From contig NZ_CP039905.1 of assembly GCF_005221385.1 (NCBI RefSeq), forward strand, positions 186,001-250,000: a stretch of 64,000 bases of DNA, given 5' to 3'. The notes beneath the pieces are model-generated. The model did not search any database. It was not told where the DNA came from and saw only the letters and a list, made by a program, of their open reading frames with translations. The stretch's first letter is position 1, and the number at the start of each line of letters is the position of its first letter. The position numbers were made by a program, and so were the translations under genes. This document shows positions 17,493-25,275 of this stretch, piece by piece. The DNA is from Agrobacterium tumefaciens. GTDB taxonomy: Bacteria > Pseudomonadota > Alphaproteobacteria > Rhizobiales > Rhizobiaceae.

Positions 17493-18311
17493 GTGCGTGA
17501 CCAACATTTGCAGATTATCGAGGCGCTCGGAGTAGCGAAGGAATTCGACGCGTCCGCGGAAGCCGAGCGCAGAACGGCCTTCCTCGCGGATTACATGCAA
17601 GCCTCGTCGTGCGGAGCGCTCGTCCTTGGCATCAGCGGGGGAGTGGATTCGCTCACCGCGGGACTGCTTGCCCAGACTGCGGTGAACCGCCTCCGGGGCA
17701 GAGGGCATAAGGCGGAGTTCATCGCGGTCAGACTGCCTTATGGCACGCAGGCCGACGAGGCCGACGCTCAGAGAGGGCTCGCGTCCATCGGCCCCGACCG
17801 CGTAGTCACCATCGACATAAAGCCCGCAGCCGACGCGATGATGGCCGAGGTCTGCGGGGACGCAGGCGACCTGTTCGAAACCGTTCGGCTGGACTTCCAC
17901 CTTGGCAACATCAAGGCGCGCCAGCGGATGATCGCCCAGTACGCGCTCGCCGGCGCGGTTCGTGGCCTGGTGATCGGGACTGACCATGCGGCGGAGGCAT
18001 TGATGGGCTTCTTCACGAAATTCGGCGACGGCGCTGCGGACGTCCTGCCGCTTTCCGGACTGACCAAGCGGCGCGTGCGGGCGCTCGCCGAATATCTCGG
18101 AGCGCCGAGGGACCTGGTGTTCAAGGTGCCGACCGCCGATCTGGAGTCCGACGCTCCGCTGCGGCCCGATGAAGACGTCTACGGGGTCACGTATGATGAC
18201 ATCGACGACTTCCTGGAAGGAAAGCCGATCGGAGAACCCGCGTTTCAGCGCATCCTCGCGACGCACGTCGCGACGGCCCACAAGCGCGCCCTGCCACTCT
18301 CGCCGCAATGA
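17493..18311 (+). CDS. nadE: NAD+ synthetase (ammonia-dependent type)
   Basis: A 272-residue N-type ATP pyrophosphatase. SGGVDSLTAGLL is the P-loop motif (around residues 49-60), followed by GTDHAAEALMGFFTKFGDG and PLSGLTKRRVRALA, typical of NadE. It adenylates nicotinate adenine dinucleotide and amidates it with ammonia to give NAD. There is no fused glutaminase domain. The start is GTG 17493 with GGAGG 6 bases upstream; no in-frame ATG fits. It is divergent from the copper operon and convergent with lspA. An NAD-synthesis gene is not an expected part of a metal island. Confidence 0.93.
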   Translation: MRDQHLQIIEALGVAKEFDASAEAERRTAFLADYMQASSCGALVLGISGGVDSLTAGLLAQTAVNRLRGRGHKAEFIAVRLPYGTQADEADAQRGLASIGPDRVVTIDIKPAADAMMAEVCGDAGDLFETVRLDFHLGNIKARQRMIAQYALAGAVRGLVIGTDHAAEALMGFFTKFGDGAADVLPLSGLTKRRVRALAEYLGAPRDLVFKVPTADLESDAPLRPDEDVYGVTYDDIDDFLEGKPIGEPAFQRILATHVATAHKRALPLSPQ

Positions 18312-18333
18312 CAGGAATGGCCCTTAGGCCCCG

Positions 18334-18825
18334 TTACCGTGCTGACGTACCGTCGCCCACCTCGGCGGTTCCGCTTTGCGTGGTCTGCAGGACCAACAGA
18401 AGGGCCACGCCTGAAGAAATCCAGACATCGGCCGGATTGAACACGAACGGCTCCCATTCACCAAAGCGGAGGCTCAGGAAGTCAGTCACGGCGCCCCTCA
18501 TGCTGCGGTCGATCAGGTTTCCGAGCGCGCCAGCCAGGATCATCGACAGGGCTGCCCGTTGCCAGCCGCGCGAACGATACGCCCATATAGCGATGACAAG
18601 TGTTATAATGCCCGTAACCCCGATCAGGACTGCTTTGCCGATTTCGCCGTCGACTGCGAACATGCTGAACGACACGCCTTTGTTGAAGGTCAGTCGCAAC
18701 GGTACCAAAGGCAGAAAGTCCGTGGGGGGGCCGTAAGGTTCAAGGCTCGCCCGCGCCCACGCCTTCGCTCCCAGGTCAAGTGCCGCGCCGACCAGGACCA
18801 CGGCAATTGAAGCAACCGCCCTCAT
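18334..18825 (-). CDS. lspA: Lipoprotein signal peptidase (LspA/PbrC-like)
   Basis: A 163-residue membrane aspartyl protease with four hydrophobic segments. The conserved motifs are FNKGVSFSMF, AGALGNLIDR and FNPADVWI; the two catalytic Asp are in the last two. It cleaves prolipoprotein signal peptides in the inner membrane. Its ATG overlaps the stop of the CDF transporter gene (ATGA, 18822-18825). An lspA copy next to a PbrR/CadR-type regulator and a Zn/Cd/Pb exporter recalls PbrC of lead-resistance operons, so a role in metal resistance rather than housekeeping is inferred. Confidence 0.93.
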   Translation of the reverse strand: MRAVASIAVVLVGAALDLGAKAWARASLEPYGPPTDFLPLVPLRLTFNKGVSFSMFAVDGEIGKAVLIGVTGIITLVIAIWAYRSRGWQRAALSMILAGALGNLIDRSMRGAVTDFLSLRFGEWEPFVFNPADVWISSGVALLLVLQTTQSGTAEVGDGTSAR

Positions 18826-19688
18826 CTGTCCCTCGCCGCAGAGAGGTCCTGTCTTGCGTCCCGGATGATCGACCACGCCGATTGAAGGAAGAGGCCTGCA
18901 ACTGCGAACGCGACCACGAGGTCAGGCCATTGTGTTCCCGTCCACCAGACCAAGCCCGCGGCGGCCACGACCGCGAGATTGCCGATCGCGTCGTTTCGCG
19001 AAAACAACCACACCGCCCGCATGTTCGCGTCGCCCTTGCGGTGCGGGATGAGCACCACGGCCGCCAGAACGTTGACGACGAAGGCGACAAGCGCGAAGCC
19101 GCCCATGAGCACGGATTCCGGCTGATGCTCGATAAACACCCTGTAGATGGTGGACGCGACGACGCCAAGTCCGAGCAGGCCGAGGAAAACACCCTGTAGA
19201 AGAGCCGCCTTGGCGCGAGCGGCGAGGCCCCATCCGACCGCGACCAGCCCCAGGAATGAGATCATGCCGTCCCCCAGGAAGTCGAGGGCGTCCGCCTGTA
19301 GCGCCTGGGAGCCGGCGAGGAAGCTTCCGACGATCTCAACGACTCCGTAGCCAACGTTCAGCAGCACGACGATCCAGAGCGCCCTCTTATATGCCGGGGT
19401 GACATGCGACAGGTCCGGAATCCTGTCGTCGTCATCGCCGTCTGCCGTGTCGCTGGATGGGCCGATGCGGTCAAGCTGATAACCCAGACCCGTGATGGCG
19501 CTTTCCAGCAGAGGCAGGCGGTTCGCCGGCTCGTCAACTTGCAGTGTCATAATCTGCGATGCGATCGATACCTTCACGTCGGCCACGCCTTCGACCTTGC
19601 GCGCGGCCCCCTCGATCTTGGCGGCGCAGGAGGAACAATCCATCCCCGTCACCTGATAGCGGATCGTGTCGGTTGCAGCTGCTGCCAT
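18822..19688 (-). CDS. Cation diffusion facilitator with fused N-terminal HMA domain
   Basis: A 288-residue protein. Residues 1-75 form an HMA domain with GMDCSSCAAK. After an acidic linker (DGDDDD) come six membrane helices of the CDF type, with metal-site Asp in QADALDFLGDG and a matching site in SRNDAIGNLAV. CDF proteins export Zn, Cd and similar ions in exchange for protons. The soluble C-terminal CDF domain is nearly absent, so the N-terminal HMA may take its role (inference). It is transcribed divergently from the MerR-type regulator across the palindrome at 19728 and is coupled to lspA. Confidence 0.9.
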   Translation of the reverse strand: MAAAATDTIRYQVTGMDCSSCAAKIEGAARKVEGVADVKVSIASQIMTLQVDEPANRLPLLESAITGLGYQLDRIGPSSDTADGDDDDRIPDLSHVTPAYKRALWIVVLLNVGYGVVEIVGSFLAGSQALQADALDFLGDGMISFLGLVAVGWGLAARAKAALLQGVFLGLLGLGVVASTIYRVFIEHQPESVLMGGFALVAFVVNVLAAVVLIPHRKGDANMRAVWLFSRNDAIGNLAVVAAAGLVWWTGTQWPDLVVAFAVAGLFLQSAWSIIRDARQDLSAARDR

Positions 19689-19727
19689 TTCGTCGGTCCT
19701 CGATATTCGAATTCGACCATGGTACTA

Positions 19728-19744
19728 CCTGTAGTGACTACAGG
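19728..19744. promoter_or_regulatory. PbrR/CadR/ZntR-type operator
   Basis: A perfect 17-bp palindrome, CCTGTAGTGACTACAGG, lies between the divergent CDF transporter and MerR-type genes. It closely resembles known CadR/PbrR/ZntR operators. Read toward the CDF gene it is preceded by TTGCTC and followed by TAGTAC, giving the long-spacer arrangement of MerR-activated promoters. Confidence 0.8.
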
Positions 19745-19757
19745 AGCAAGACGAAAA

Positions 19758-20153
19758 ATGCAGATCGGCGACTTATCCGAGAAATCGGGCGTGAACATAG
19801 AGACTATTCGCTATTACGAGCGCATCGGGGTCCTCCCAATCCCAGCCAGGATGTCCAACGGCCGTCGCACCTATGGCGAAGCAGACGCGCAACGACTGTG
19901 CTTTATCCGGAATGCCCGGGAACTTGGTTTGGATCTGGCATCGGTGCGCGTTCTTCTGGCTCTCCAGGAACAACCGGAAGCATCGTGTGAGGATGCAAGC
20001 CGCATCGCCCAAAGCCAACTCGACGCCGTGGAAGATCGTATCGCCCGTCTTACGAACCTGAAAACGGAACTGCGGCGGATGATAGCCGAATGCCGTCTCG
20101 GTCAGGTGGCCGATTGCCGGATCATCGACGCCATGGCGGGAGGAAGACCCTGA
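19758..20153 (+). CDS. MerR-family regulator of the PbrR/CadR/ZntR type
   Basis: A 131-residue MerR activator with the N-terminal HTH MQIGDLSEKSGVNIETIRYY, a long helix, and metal-site cysteines at residues 77 (EASCED), 112 and 120 (ECRLGQVADC). A Cys before the dimer helix plus a C-x7-C loop is the pattern of Pb/Cd/Zn sensors. Start ATG 19758 has GGAG at 19742-19745, slightly distant. It would sense divalent metal and activate the divergent CDF-lspA operon through the palindrome that it abuts, and control itself. Confidence 0.92.
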   Translation: MQIGDLSEKSGVNIETIRYYERIGVLPIPARMSNGRRTYGEADAQRLCFIRNARELGLDLASVRVLLALQEQPEASCEDASRIAQSQLDAVEDRIARLTNLKTELRRMIAECRLGQVADCRIIDAMAGGRP

Positions 20154-20198
20154 GGCTGACATCAAAACTGTGTTGGCAGACTTCAACCGACAGTTCCG

Positions 20199-20282
20199 GC
20201 GGACGAGGCCCGGCAAGTGGATGTTGCCCAGCGTCTCGGTGTCGCGCAGCCGACTGTCGCAAAGCGTCGGCCAGTGTTTTAA
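20199..20282 (+). pseudogene. Remnant of an HTH regulator
   Basis: An open frame ending in TAA at 20280-20282 reads VDVAQRLGVAQPTVAKR, a convincing helix-turn-helix of the XRE type, but no start or upstream domain is present. It may be the tail of a decayed antitoxin-like gene. The rest of 20154-20652, apart from the tRNA-like fragment, shows no supported gene. Confidence 0.35.
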
Positions 20283-20550
20283 GCGGCCCGTCATTGTTGT
20301 TGGAACTGGACATTGAGGAGCACGGCCTTCGAGGAGAAACTCACGCAATCTCGGTACCAGACGCAGTCGCACAAAGACAGGCCGTCGGCGTGGTTGGGCT
20401 GCTTGCGTGGCTCAACTGAGGATCAGGCTCGCCATTTGCAGCTCAACCGGCTGATCGGCACATCAAATCTTCAACGCCTCGACAATAACCTTGAAGGCTG
20501 GCGAGTTCTGCCGTCTGCCGGGATAGAACAGATAAGCATGGACGGCTGTT

Positions 20551-20610
20551 GGCATCGAACGCCTTGAACGGATATGAACCTACGATCCGCTTTGCCAATT
20601 GAGCTAAGTA
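20551..20610 (-). pseudogene. tRNA-like remnant lacking an anticodon arm
   Basis: On the minus strand the sequence begins with a D-arm-like TTAGCTCAATTGGCAAAGC and soon reaches a T-arm-like TAGGTTCATATCC. The roughly 20 bases of anticodon arm expected between them are missing, and no complementary acceptor stem could be drawn. It cannot be a working tRNA. It marks the border between the metal and defence regions, where tRNA genes often serve as island attachment sites. Confidence 0.4.
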
Positions 20611-20652
20611 TTTGATTAAAAATTAAATCTGCAATGCAGAGCGCAACGTGGC

Positions 20653-21144
20653 CTATCTCGAGAAGCGGATGAGCCGACGGCGGATTTCGCCTGATGGCAA
20701 GCGGCACCGGGGGTGATTTGCTAAGCGACTAAGGCCGGAATGCAAATGCTCGAACTGCACATGGCCACCATCGGCGAACTGATCAATCACCCACAGCACA
20801 CCGTGCATTTCAAGCCTCTCGGCAATCGCAAGCTCTCGAAGCACTCCATCACCCGTAAGCAGTCCCCAACCCCGAGTTTGCGCTAGCACGAATGCAAACG
20901 TGTCAGGAGCAGAGAGGCGAGCGTGGGCACGGTTGACCTCGGTGGCCCTGCGAACCTCAGCAGACGTCAGAGGTTCTACCCTTAAGCCGAGTCGCACAAG
21001 CGTCTGTCCGATTTCGCCGACCAATTCCCGTTCATATAGCAGGTCAGGGACGGCGAACTCGAACGGCAAAAGAAACATGAACTCGAGAAGGCCGGCCCTT
21101 TCCAGGTCAATTAAGACTGAGGTATCGGATATCAGAATCGCCAT
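20653..21144 (-). CDS. PIN-domain protein (toxin-like)
   Basis: A 163-residue protein of the PIN ribonuclease fold: N-terminal SDTSVLIDLE with the first metal-binding Asp (residue 7), later APDTFAFVLA and LLTGDGVLRELA carrying further acidic residues. PIN toxins cleave RNA and are neutralised by a partner. Only 3 bases separate it from the upstream XRE-ImmA gene, as in two-gene toxin-antitoxin cassettes of the COG2856-PIN type. The C-terminal 30 residues are basic and may be an extension. Toxic activity is inferred. Confidence 0.8.
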   Translation of the reverse strand: MAILISDTSVLIDLERAGLLEFMFLLPFEFAVPDLLYERELVGEIGQTLVRLGLRVEPLTSAEVRRATEVNRAHARLSAPDTFAFVLAQTRGWGLLTGDGVLRELAIAERLEMHGVLWVIDQFADGGHVQFEHLHSGLSRLANHPRCRLPSGEIRRRLIRFSR

Positions 21145-21147
21145 GCG

Positions 21148-22212
21148 TCAGACTGCCGTCTGGTCCAGGCGTTTGTCGAGTTCGCGAACGGAAATATCGA
21201 GCATTTCAGCGGCACGGGACTCGCCCAATATGCCCTCAACCAAAGCACGATAGCATAAACGCTCGAACCTTTTGGGTTCCTCAAGTTCGGGAGCCATGCT
21301 CTCTGGCTCTTCGTAAGGATAGTGCCGCCACCCTCTCTCTTCGAAAACTTTGAATAGTCGTGAACATGCCGCCTGACTGATAATTCCCAGATCTTTGCAC
21401 CGATAAGCGAGTGCCTGAACACTTACCCCGAACCTTTTCTTTAGCGCGACAAGCTCGCCAACACTTATAGACGATCGATGAGCACCGGCTTCTGCTCGCA
21501 AGACGTCGGCTGGCATCAGAAAAGCACCAGCGAATCGATGAGCTGCTTTTTCCACGTCGACTCCCTCGGCTGGTGCAATCACCATATGTCCAAGTTCGTG
21601 TGCCAGGTTGAACCGCTTACGCTCTGACCACGTTCCCCGCTTGATAACAATTACCCGAGCGGCGTCGCGGTCCTTGCGACGAACCCTCGCCGCTAAACCG
21701 TCGACGTCGTTCAAGTCCATCGAGAGGACCTTTATTCCTCGTTCCTCCAATAGCTCGGCTAGCTGCGGGATAGGGTCGTTTCCAAGTCCCCAATCATCAC
21801 GGACCGAGCGTGCTGCATCTTCCGCATCGCGAATGTCTGAAACTGGATATGGCGCGCTTCGCGGTTGCTCCCATTCGACACTGCGCAAGTGAAGAAGATC
21901 CTCGATCACAAGATATCGCTCGAGCATATGGATGGCTCGCGCCTGGACTGCAGCTTCCTCTTTGGAAGACGTTCCGAGCTTTTTTCTGAAGTCCACGCCT
22001 TCTAGGGATAGCTGATCTTCACTTAGAAGGAATTCCTCGGACACACCCAAGGCTTTGGCCAAAGCTATCAAGGCTTTGGAGCCGGGCATATCTTCATTTC
22101 GCTCATACTTGCCAATCGCCTGCGCTGACACCACGCCATTCATTGCATCCGCTAATGCCCTCAATGACAGCCCAGCCGCTTGCCGAGCGACCTTCAATTT
22201 GTTGCCGATCAT
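21148..22212 (-). CDS. XRE regulator fused to an ImmA/IrrE metallopeptidase
   Basis: A 354-residue protein. Residues 1-65 are an XRE HTH (RQAAGLSLRALADAMNG, then SAQAIGKYERNED). Residues around 150-260 form a COG2856/ImmA-IrrE zinc peptidase with AHELGH at 204-209 and a downstream AHRFAGAFLMP. The C-terminal part carries a second helical region. Such proteins act as antitoxins or stress-triggered repressor proteases. It lies upstream of and nearly touches the PIN gene. A 10-bp inverted repeat just upstream (22232-22267) is a likely operator for autoregulation. Confidence 0.9.
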   Translation of the reverse strand: MIGNKLKVARQAAGLSLRALADAMNGVVSAQAIGKYERNEDMPGSKALIALAKALGVSEEFLLSEDQLSLEGVDFRKKLGTSSKEEAAVQARAIHMLERYLVIEDLLHLRSVEWEQPRSAPYPVSDIRDAEDAARSVRDDWGLGNDPIPQLAELLEERGIKVLSMDLNDVDGLAARVRRKDRDAARVIVIKRGTWSERKRFNLAHELGHMVIAPAEGVDVEKAAHRFAGAFLMPADVLRAEAGAHRSSISVGELVALKKRFGVSVQALAYRCKDLGIISQAACSRLFKVFEERGWRHYPYEEPESMAPELEEPKRFERLCYRALVEGILGESRAAEMLDISVRELDKRLDQTAV

Positions 22213-22231
22213 ATCGATCTCCTAGATTTCA

Positions 22232-22267
22232 GTTTACAAAATAGCCCATAATTGCATTTTTGTAAAC
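22232..22267. promoter_or_regulatory. Inverted repeat upstream of the XRE-ImmA/PIN pair
   Basis: GTTTACAAAA (22232-22241) and its exact complement TTTTGTAAAC (22258-22267) flank a 16-base AT-rich spacer, 20 bases before the XRE-ImmA start. The location and dyad suggest binding by the XRE protein. Confidence 0.6.
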
Positions 22268-22413
22268 CTTCCCTCTTGAAATGAGCGGTCAGATGCCTTC
22301 TCTTTTCTGAGAAAGATCAACCACCGATTCCTGCACAACTCGGATCTTCACGGCATACATCGAACTACAGAGCTTCTTCGCAAAGAGATCACCCTCGATC
22401 TAGGAACTGATTC

Positions 22414-22761
22414 ATGAAAAAGGACCGGTTTACACGCAAGGCGCACCCGAGACAGCTGTCGTCAGGCTACGTCATCTCGGTCCGTGAGACTCTCGTTCGC
22501 CGTCAGGCTACCGATGCGAATGAGAAAACAAGCTACTTCCATCCTTGCCGAATGTGCGGTGCAACGATCCTGACAAGGCGCTTGCCCAACGGCGGTTGGG
22601 CGCACTTCGAAGGAAGGGACGGGCTAAGCAGGGTGAAGCACCCATGTCAAACCCGTGGTGCCGGACTGAGCCGGCGGCGTGACCCTTTCACGTTGGAGCT
22701 TTTCCCAGTCCAACCGACCGATGGGTCGGCTTCGTCGCAAGACAGCCGCAGCATGAGATGA
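22414..22761 (+). CDS. Small basic hypothetical protein with Cys pair
   Basis: A 115-residue, strongly basic protein with HPCRMCGATILTRRL (CxxC), a WAHFEG segment and a later His-Pro-Cys, which together look like a small zinc ribbon or a single-stranded nucleic-acid binder. No family is recognised. ATG 22414 has AGGA upstream. It is 46 bases upstream of the CD-NTase gene on the same strand, so it may be part of that transcript. Alternatively it is an unrelated small gene. Confidence 0.5.
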   Translation: MKKDRFTRKAHPRQLSSGYVISVRETLVRRQATDANEKTSYFHPCRMCGATILTRRLPNGGWAHFEGRDGLSRVKHPCQTRGAGLSRRRDPFTLELFPVQPTDGSASSQDSRSMR

Positions 22762-22807
22762 ACACATCGATTTCCCCTCCAAACCACATTTTTGAGGTAA
22801 CAGGCCG

Positions 22808-24121
22808 ATGAGCATTGCCGACACGTTCAAGCAGTTTCTCAGCAATATTGCGGTAGACAATGACGATACCATTAGCCTTCGCTACGGCGAGGTTACGGCC
22901 GCACTAAACAAAAAATTCCGCGACACCGACTCGAAAGTTTCGAACTCTCTGCAAGTTGGCTCATACGGCAGGTGGACCGCAATCAAGGGCATTTCTGACC
23001 TCGACATGCTGTATATTATGCCCGCCGGGAAATGGGATAGTTACAAGGACGGCGGGCAATCTCGTCTTCTCGATGACACCAAAAATGCGATCAAGAGCCG
23101 CTACCCGAACACAACTGTTCTCAAGGATCGCCTTGTCATCCAGGTGCTCTACCGAGACTTTCATATTGAAGTCCAACCGGTTTTTGAACAGGCGGACGGA
23201 AGCTTCAAATACCCTGACACCTATGATGGTGGGTCATGGAAAATTACGAAGCCCCGCGAAGAGATCGCCGCCATGAAAGAGGCGAACGTACAGAAGAACA
23301 AGAACCTGCGTCGCCTCTGCAAGATGGCTCGAGCTTGGAAGAACAAACATGGCCTTGCGATGGGTGGGCTGCTGATCGACACACTGACCTATAATTTCCT
23401 AAAATCAACGAATGAATATGATGAAAAGAGCTACCTCTACTACGATTACATGAGCCGCGATTTCTTCAAATTCCTCTCAGAACGTCCTGATCAAGACTAT
23501 TACGCCGCTCTTGGGAGCGGCCAGCGTGTCAAGGTGAAGAAGAAATTTCAGAGGAAGGCAAAAAAGGCCTACGAACTGGCTTTGGACGCCATCGCTGCCG
23601 CGGGCTCGACTACCGAGAATGAAAAGTGGCGCAAAATTTATGGTCGCGGTTTCCCTGCTGCAGAACAGGCGGCGCAAAAGGCAGCCTTTGCCTCTTCTTC
23701 GTGGAGAAACACCGAGGAGTTTATCGACAACAGGTATCCGGTCGATATACGCAATAGCATCACCCTAGATTGTGAGGTCTCGCAAAATGGGTTCCGAGAA
23801 CGGTTCCTAAGAGAGATGTTACGGCTGAACCTGCCGCTCAAGACGGCCAAGACGCTGACATTCAGCGTTGTTGATCACGACGTCCAGGGCGACTTCAACC
23901 TTTATTGGAAGGTGCTGAATCGCGGCGAGGAGGCACGCCGTAGGGACTGCATCCGTGGACAAATTGACGGAGATCGAGGCAACATGAGACGAACCGAGCA
24001 CACCAATTTCAGGGGAGATCATATCGTTGAATGCTACGCCGTCCAAAACGGCGTTGTTGTTGCGACCGATCGCATCCATGTTCCTATCCAAGGCAGTCAG
24101 GTAAGCGCTGATGCAGCTTGA
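22808..24121 (+). CDS. CD-NTase (SMODS nucleotidyltransferase) with AGS-C sensor domain
   Basis: A 437-residue cyclic-oligonucleotide synthase of the CBASS type. The polymerase-beta core shows GSYGRWTAIK (51-60), the metal-binding pair D64 and D66 in SDLDMLY, and the third acidic residue E121 in FHIEVQP. A helical domain follows. From about residue 310 a C-terminal AGS-C sensor domain begins (YPVDIRNSITLDCEV). On phage infection such enzymes make a nucleotide messenger that switches on the partner effector. The next gene, a SLATT membrane protein, overlaps it by 11 bases and is the obvious effector. Confidence 0.92.
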   Translation: MSIADTFKQFLSNIAVDNDDTISLRYGEVTAALNKKFRDTDSKVSNSLQVGSYGRWTAIKGISDLDMLYIMPAGKWDSYKDGGQSRLLDDTKNAIKSRYPNTTVLKDRLVIQVLYRDFHIEVQPVFEQADGSFKYPDTYDGGSWKITKPREEIAAMKEANVQKNKNLRRLCKMARAWKNKHGLAMGGLLIDTLTYNFLKSTNEYDEKSYLYYDYMSRDFFKFLSERPDQDYYAALGSGQRVKVKKKFQRKAKKAYELALDAIAAAGSTTENEKWRKIYGRGFPAAEQAAQKAAFASSSWRNTEEFIDNRYPVDIRNSITLDCEVSQNGFRERFLREMLRLNLPLKTAKTLTFSVVDHDVQGDFNLYWKVLNRGEEARRRDCIRGQIDGDRGNMRRTEHTNFRGDHIVECYAVQNGVVVATDRIHVPIQGSQVSADAA

Positions 24122-24686
24122 ACAGCAACCAGATCGGGACGACTTCTCGCCGCTTGAGGACCAGATCCGCGAGTGCTTTGGCCGTGTCGTCTACACCCAC
24201 AAGACTCACGAAAAGATGGCCGACCGCTGCTCAGCGACGCTGCAGCGATATAAGCTCTGTCAGATTGGCGTGTCCGTTCTGACCACGTCCGGGGCGTTGT
24301 CCGTGGTGTTTCTCGACCAGTTTTGGCTGAAGCTTGCCACAGCATTTCTGTCGATCGTCGGCCTGTGGGCTTCCGGCTACATGAAGGGTTTTGACCCAGG
24401 CGGTACCGCACAAAAGCACAGGGACGCCGCCGCCAATTTATGGCCGATACGGGAATCATATCTGTCTCTGCTGGCCGATCTTCGAATGGGAGGGATCCCA
24501 TCGGAAGAGGTGTTAAAGCGCCGGGATGAACTACAGAAGAAGCTGGCTGCAATTTATCTAGGGGCGCCACAAACTACCGCCAAAGCCTATGCCGATGCAC
24601 AAAGAGCTTTGCAGAAGAATGAAGACTATACTTTTCGCGACGAAGAAATCGATAAATTTGTGCCGAAATCGCTTCGAAAGAAGTAG
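24111..24686 (+). CDS. SLATT-domain membrane effector
   Basis: A 191-residue protein with two adjacent transmembrane helices (around residues 49-68 and 73-92) followed by a long amphipathic helical tail, the SMODS-and-SLOG-associating 2TM (SLATT) architecture. SLATT proteins are predicted pore-formers that kill or arrest the infected cell when a nucleotide signal is made. It overlaps the CD-NTase stop by 11 bases, implying coupling. No Cap2/Cap3-like regulator genes are present, so this would be a minimal two-gene system. Confidence 0.85.
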   Translation: MQLEQQPDRDDFSPLEDQIRECFGRVVYTHKTHEKMADRCSATLQRYKLCQIGVSVLTTSGALSVVFLDQFWLKLATAFLSIVGLWASGYMKGFDPGGTAQKHRDAAANLWPIRESYLSLLADLRMGGIPSEEVLKRRDELQKKLAAIYLGAPQTTAKAYADAQRALQKNEDYTFRDEEIDKFVPKSLRKK

Positions 24687-24689
24687 CGC

Positions 24690-25270
24690 TTCATATTCGA
24701 ATACACCTTTTTTAAAACACAGCTGTTCGTTTCCACGCAAAACTGAGTCTGTAAGCAGTGAACTCCTCGGGCTATCCATGGTACTGCGCAGAGTATGCCA
24801 CGGTCGCAGTGGCTCGATGCGGGCATAGGCGCACGTGCTCCAGACGTCTGAGTTGACAATATAAAACGGCTGGAAAGGGAGCGGCGAAAACTACCTTTCT
24901 GCCTTTCAGCGCGCACTAAATCCGAGCCTCGGGATCTTCCGCAGAACTTCCTCCTAACAATTGCCGTTTCCGAGCCACTAAGCGATTGCTCTACCGGCAT
25001 GATCGGTTAGTAAATGAGATAGAGGGGAGAGCAAAAATCGGCGAGACCCTATATGTATTCCCTTGAGAAGATTCAATTTTTAGAAATTGCCCGAGGAAAC
25101 TTGGATCTCAAGTCAGCCCCCAGAAGGGAGCTGACCCAGCTCATTTCTCAGGCTCAACTTGTACCCCCCGTTGGATGCCAAGCTCGTCAAATCTCGGTAG
25201 CAATACTGTCGCTCGAGGGAAAACATCGGCTATACCTCCGAAAAGCGACGCATCCAGAGCGTGGAAGGTT
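24690..25270. other. Stretch with no supported gene
   Basis: About 570 bases between the SLATT gene and the nSTAND gene hold only short open frames (the best, 25053-25289, has no family resemblance). It is the likely promoter region of the nSTAND gene. No clear dyad or terminator was seen. Confidence 0.4.
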
Positions 25271-25275
25271 TACGA

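Noticed and set aside
17478..18308. 276-codon minus-strand frame opposite nadE
   Set aside because: It is antisense to a clear NAD synthetase with intact motifs and shows no domain of its own.
20551..20610. Functional tRNA gene
   Set aside because: No anticodon arm and no pairing acceptor stem, so it cannot fold as a tRNA.
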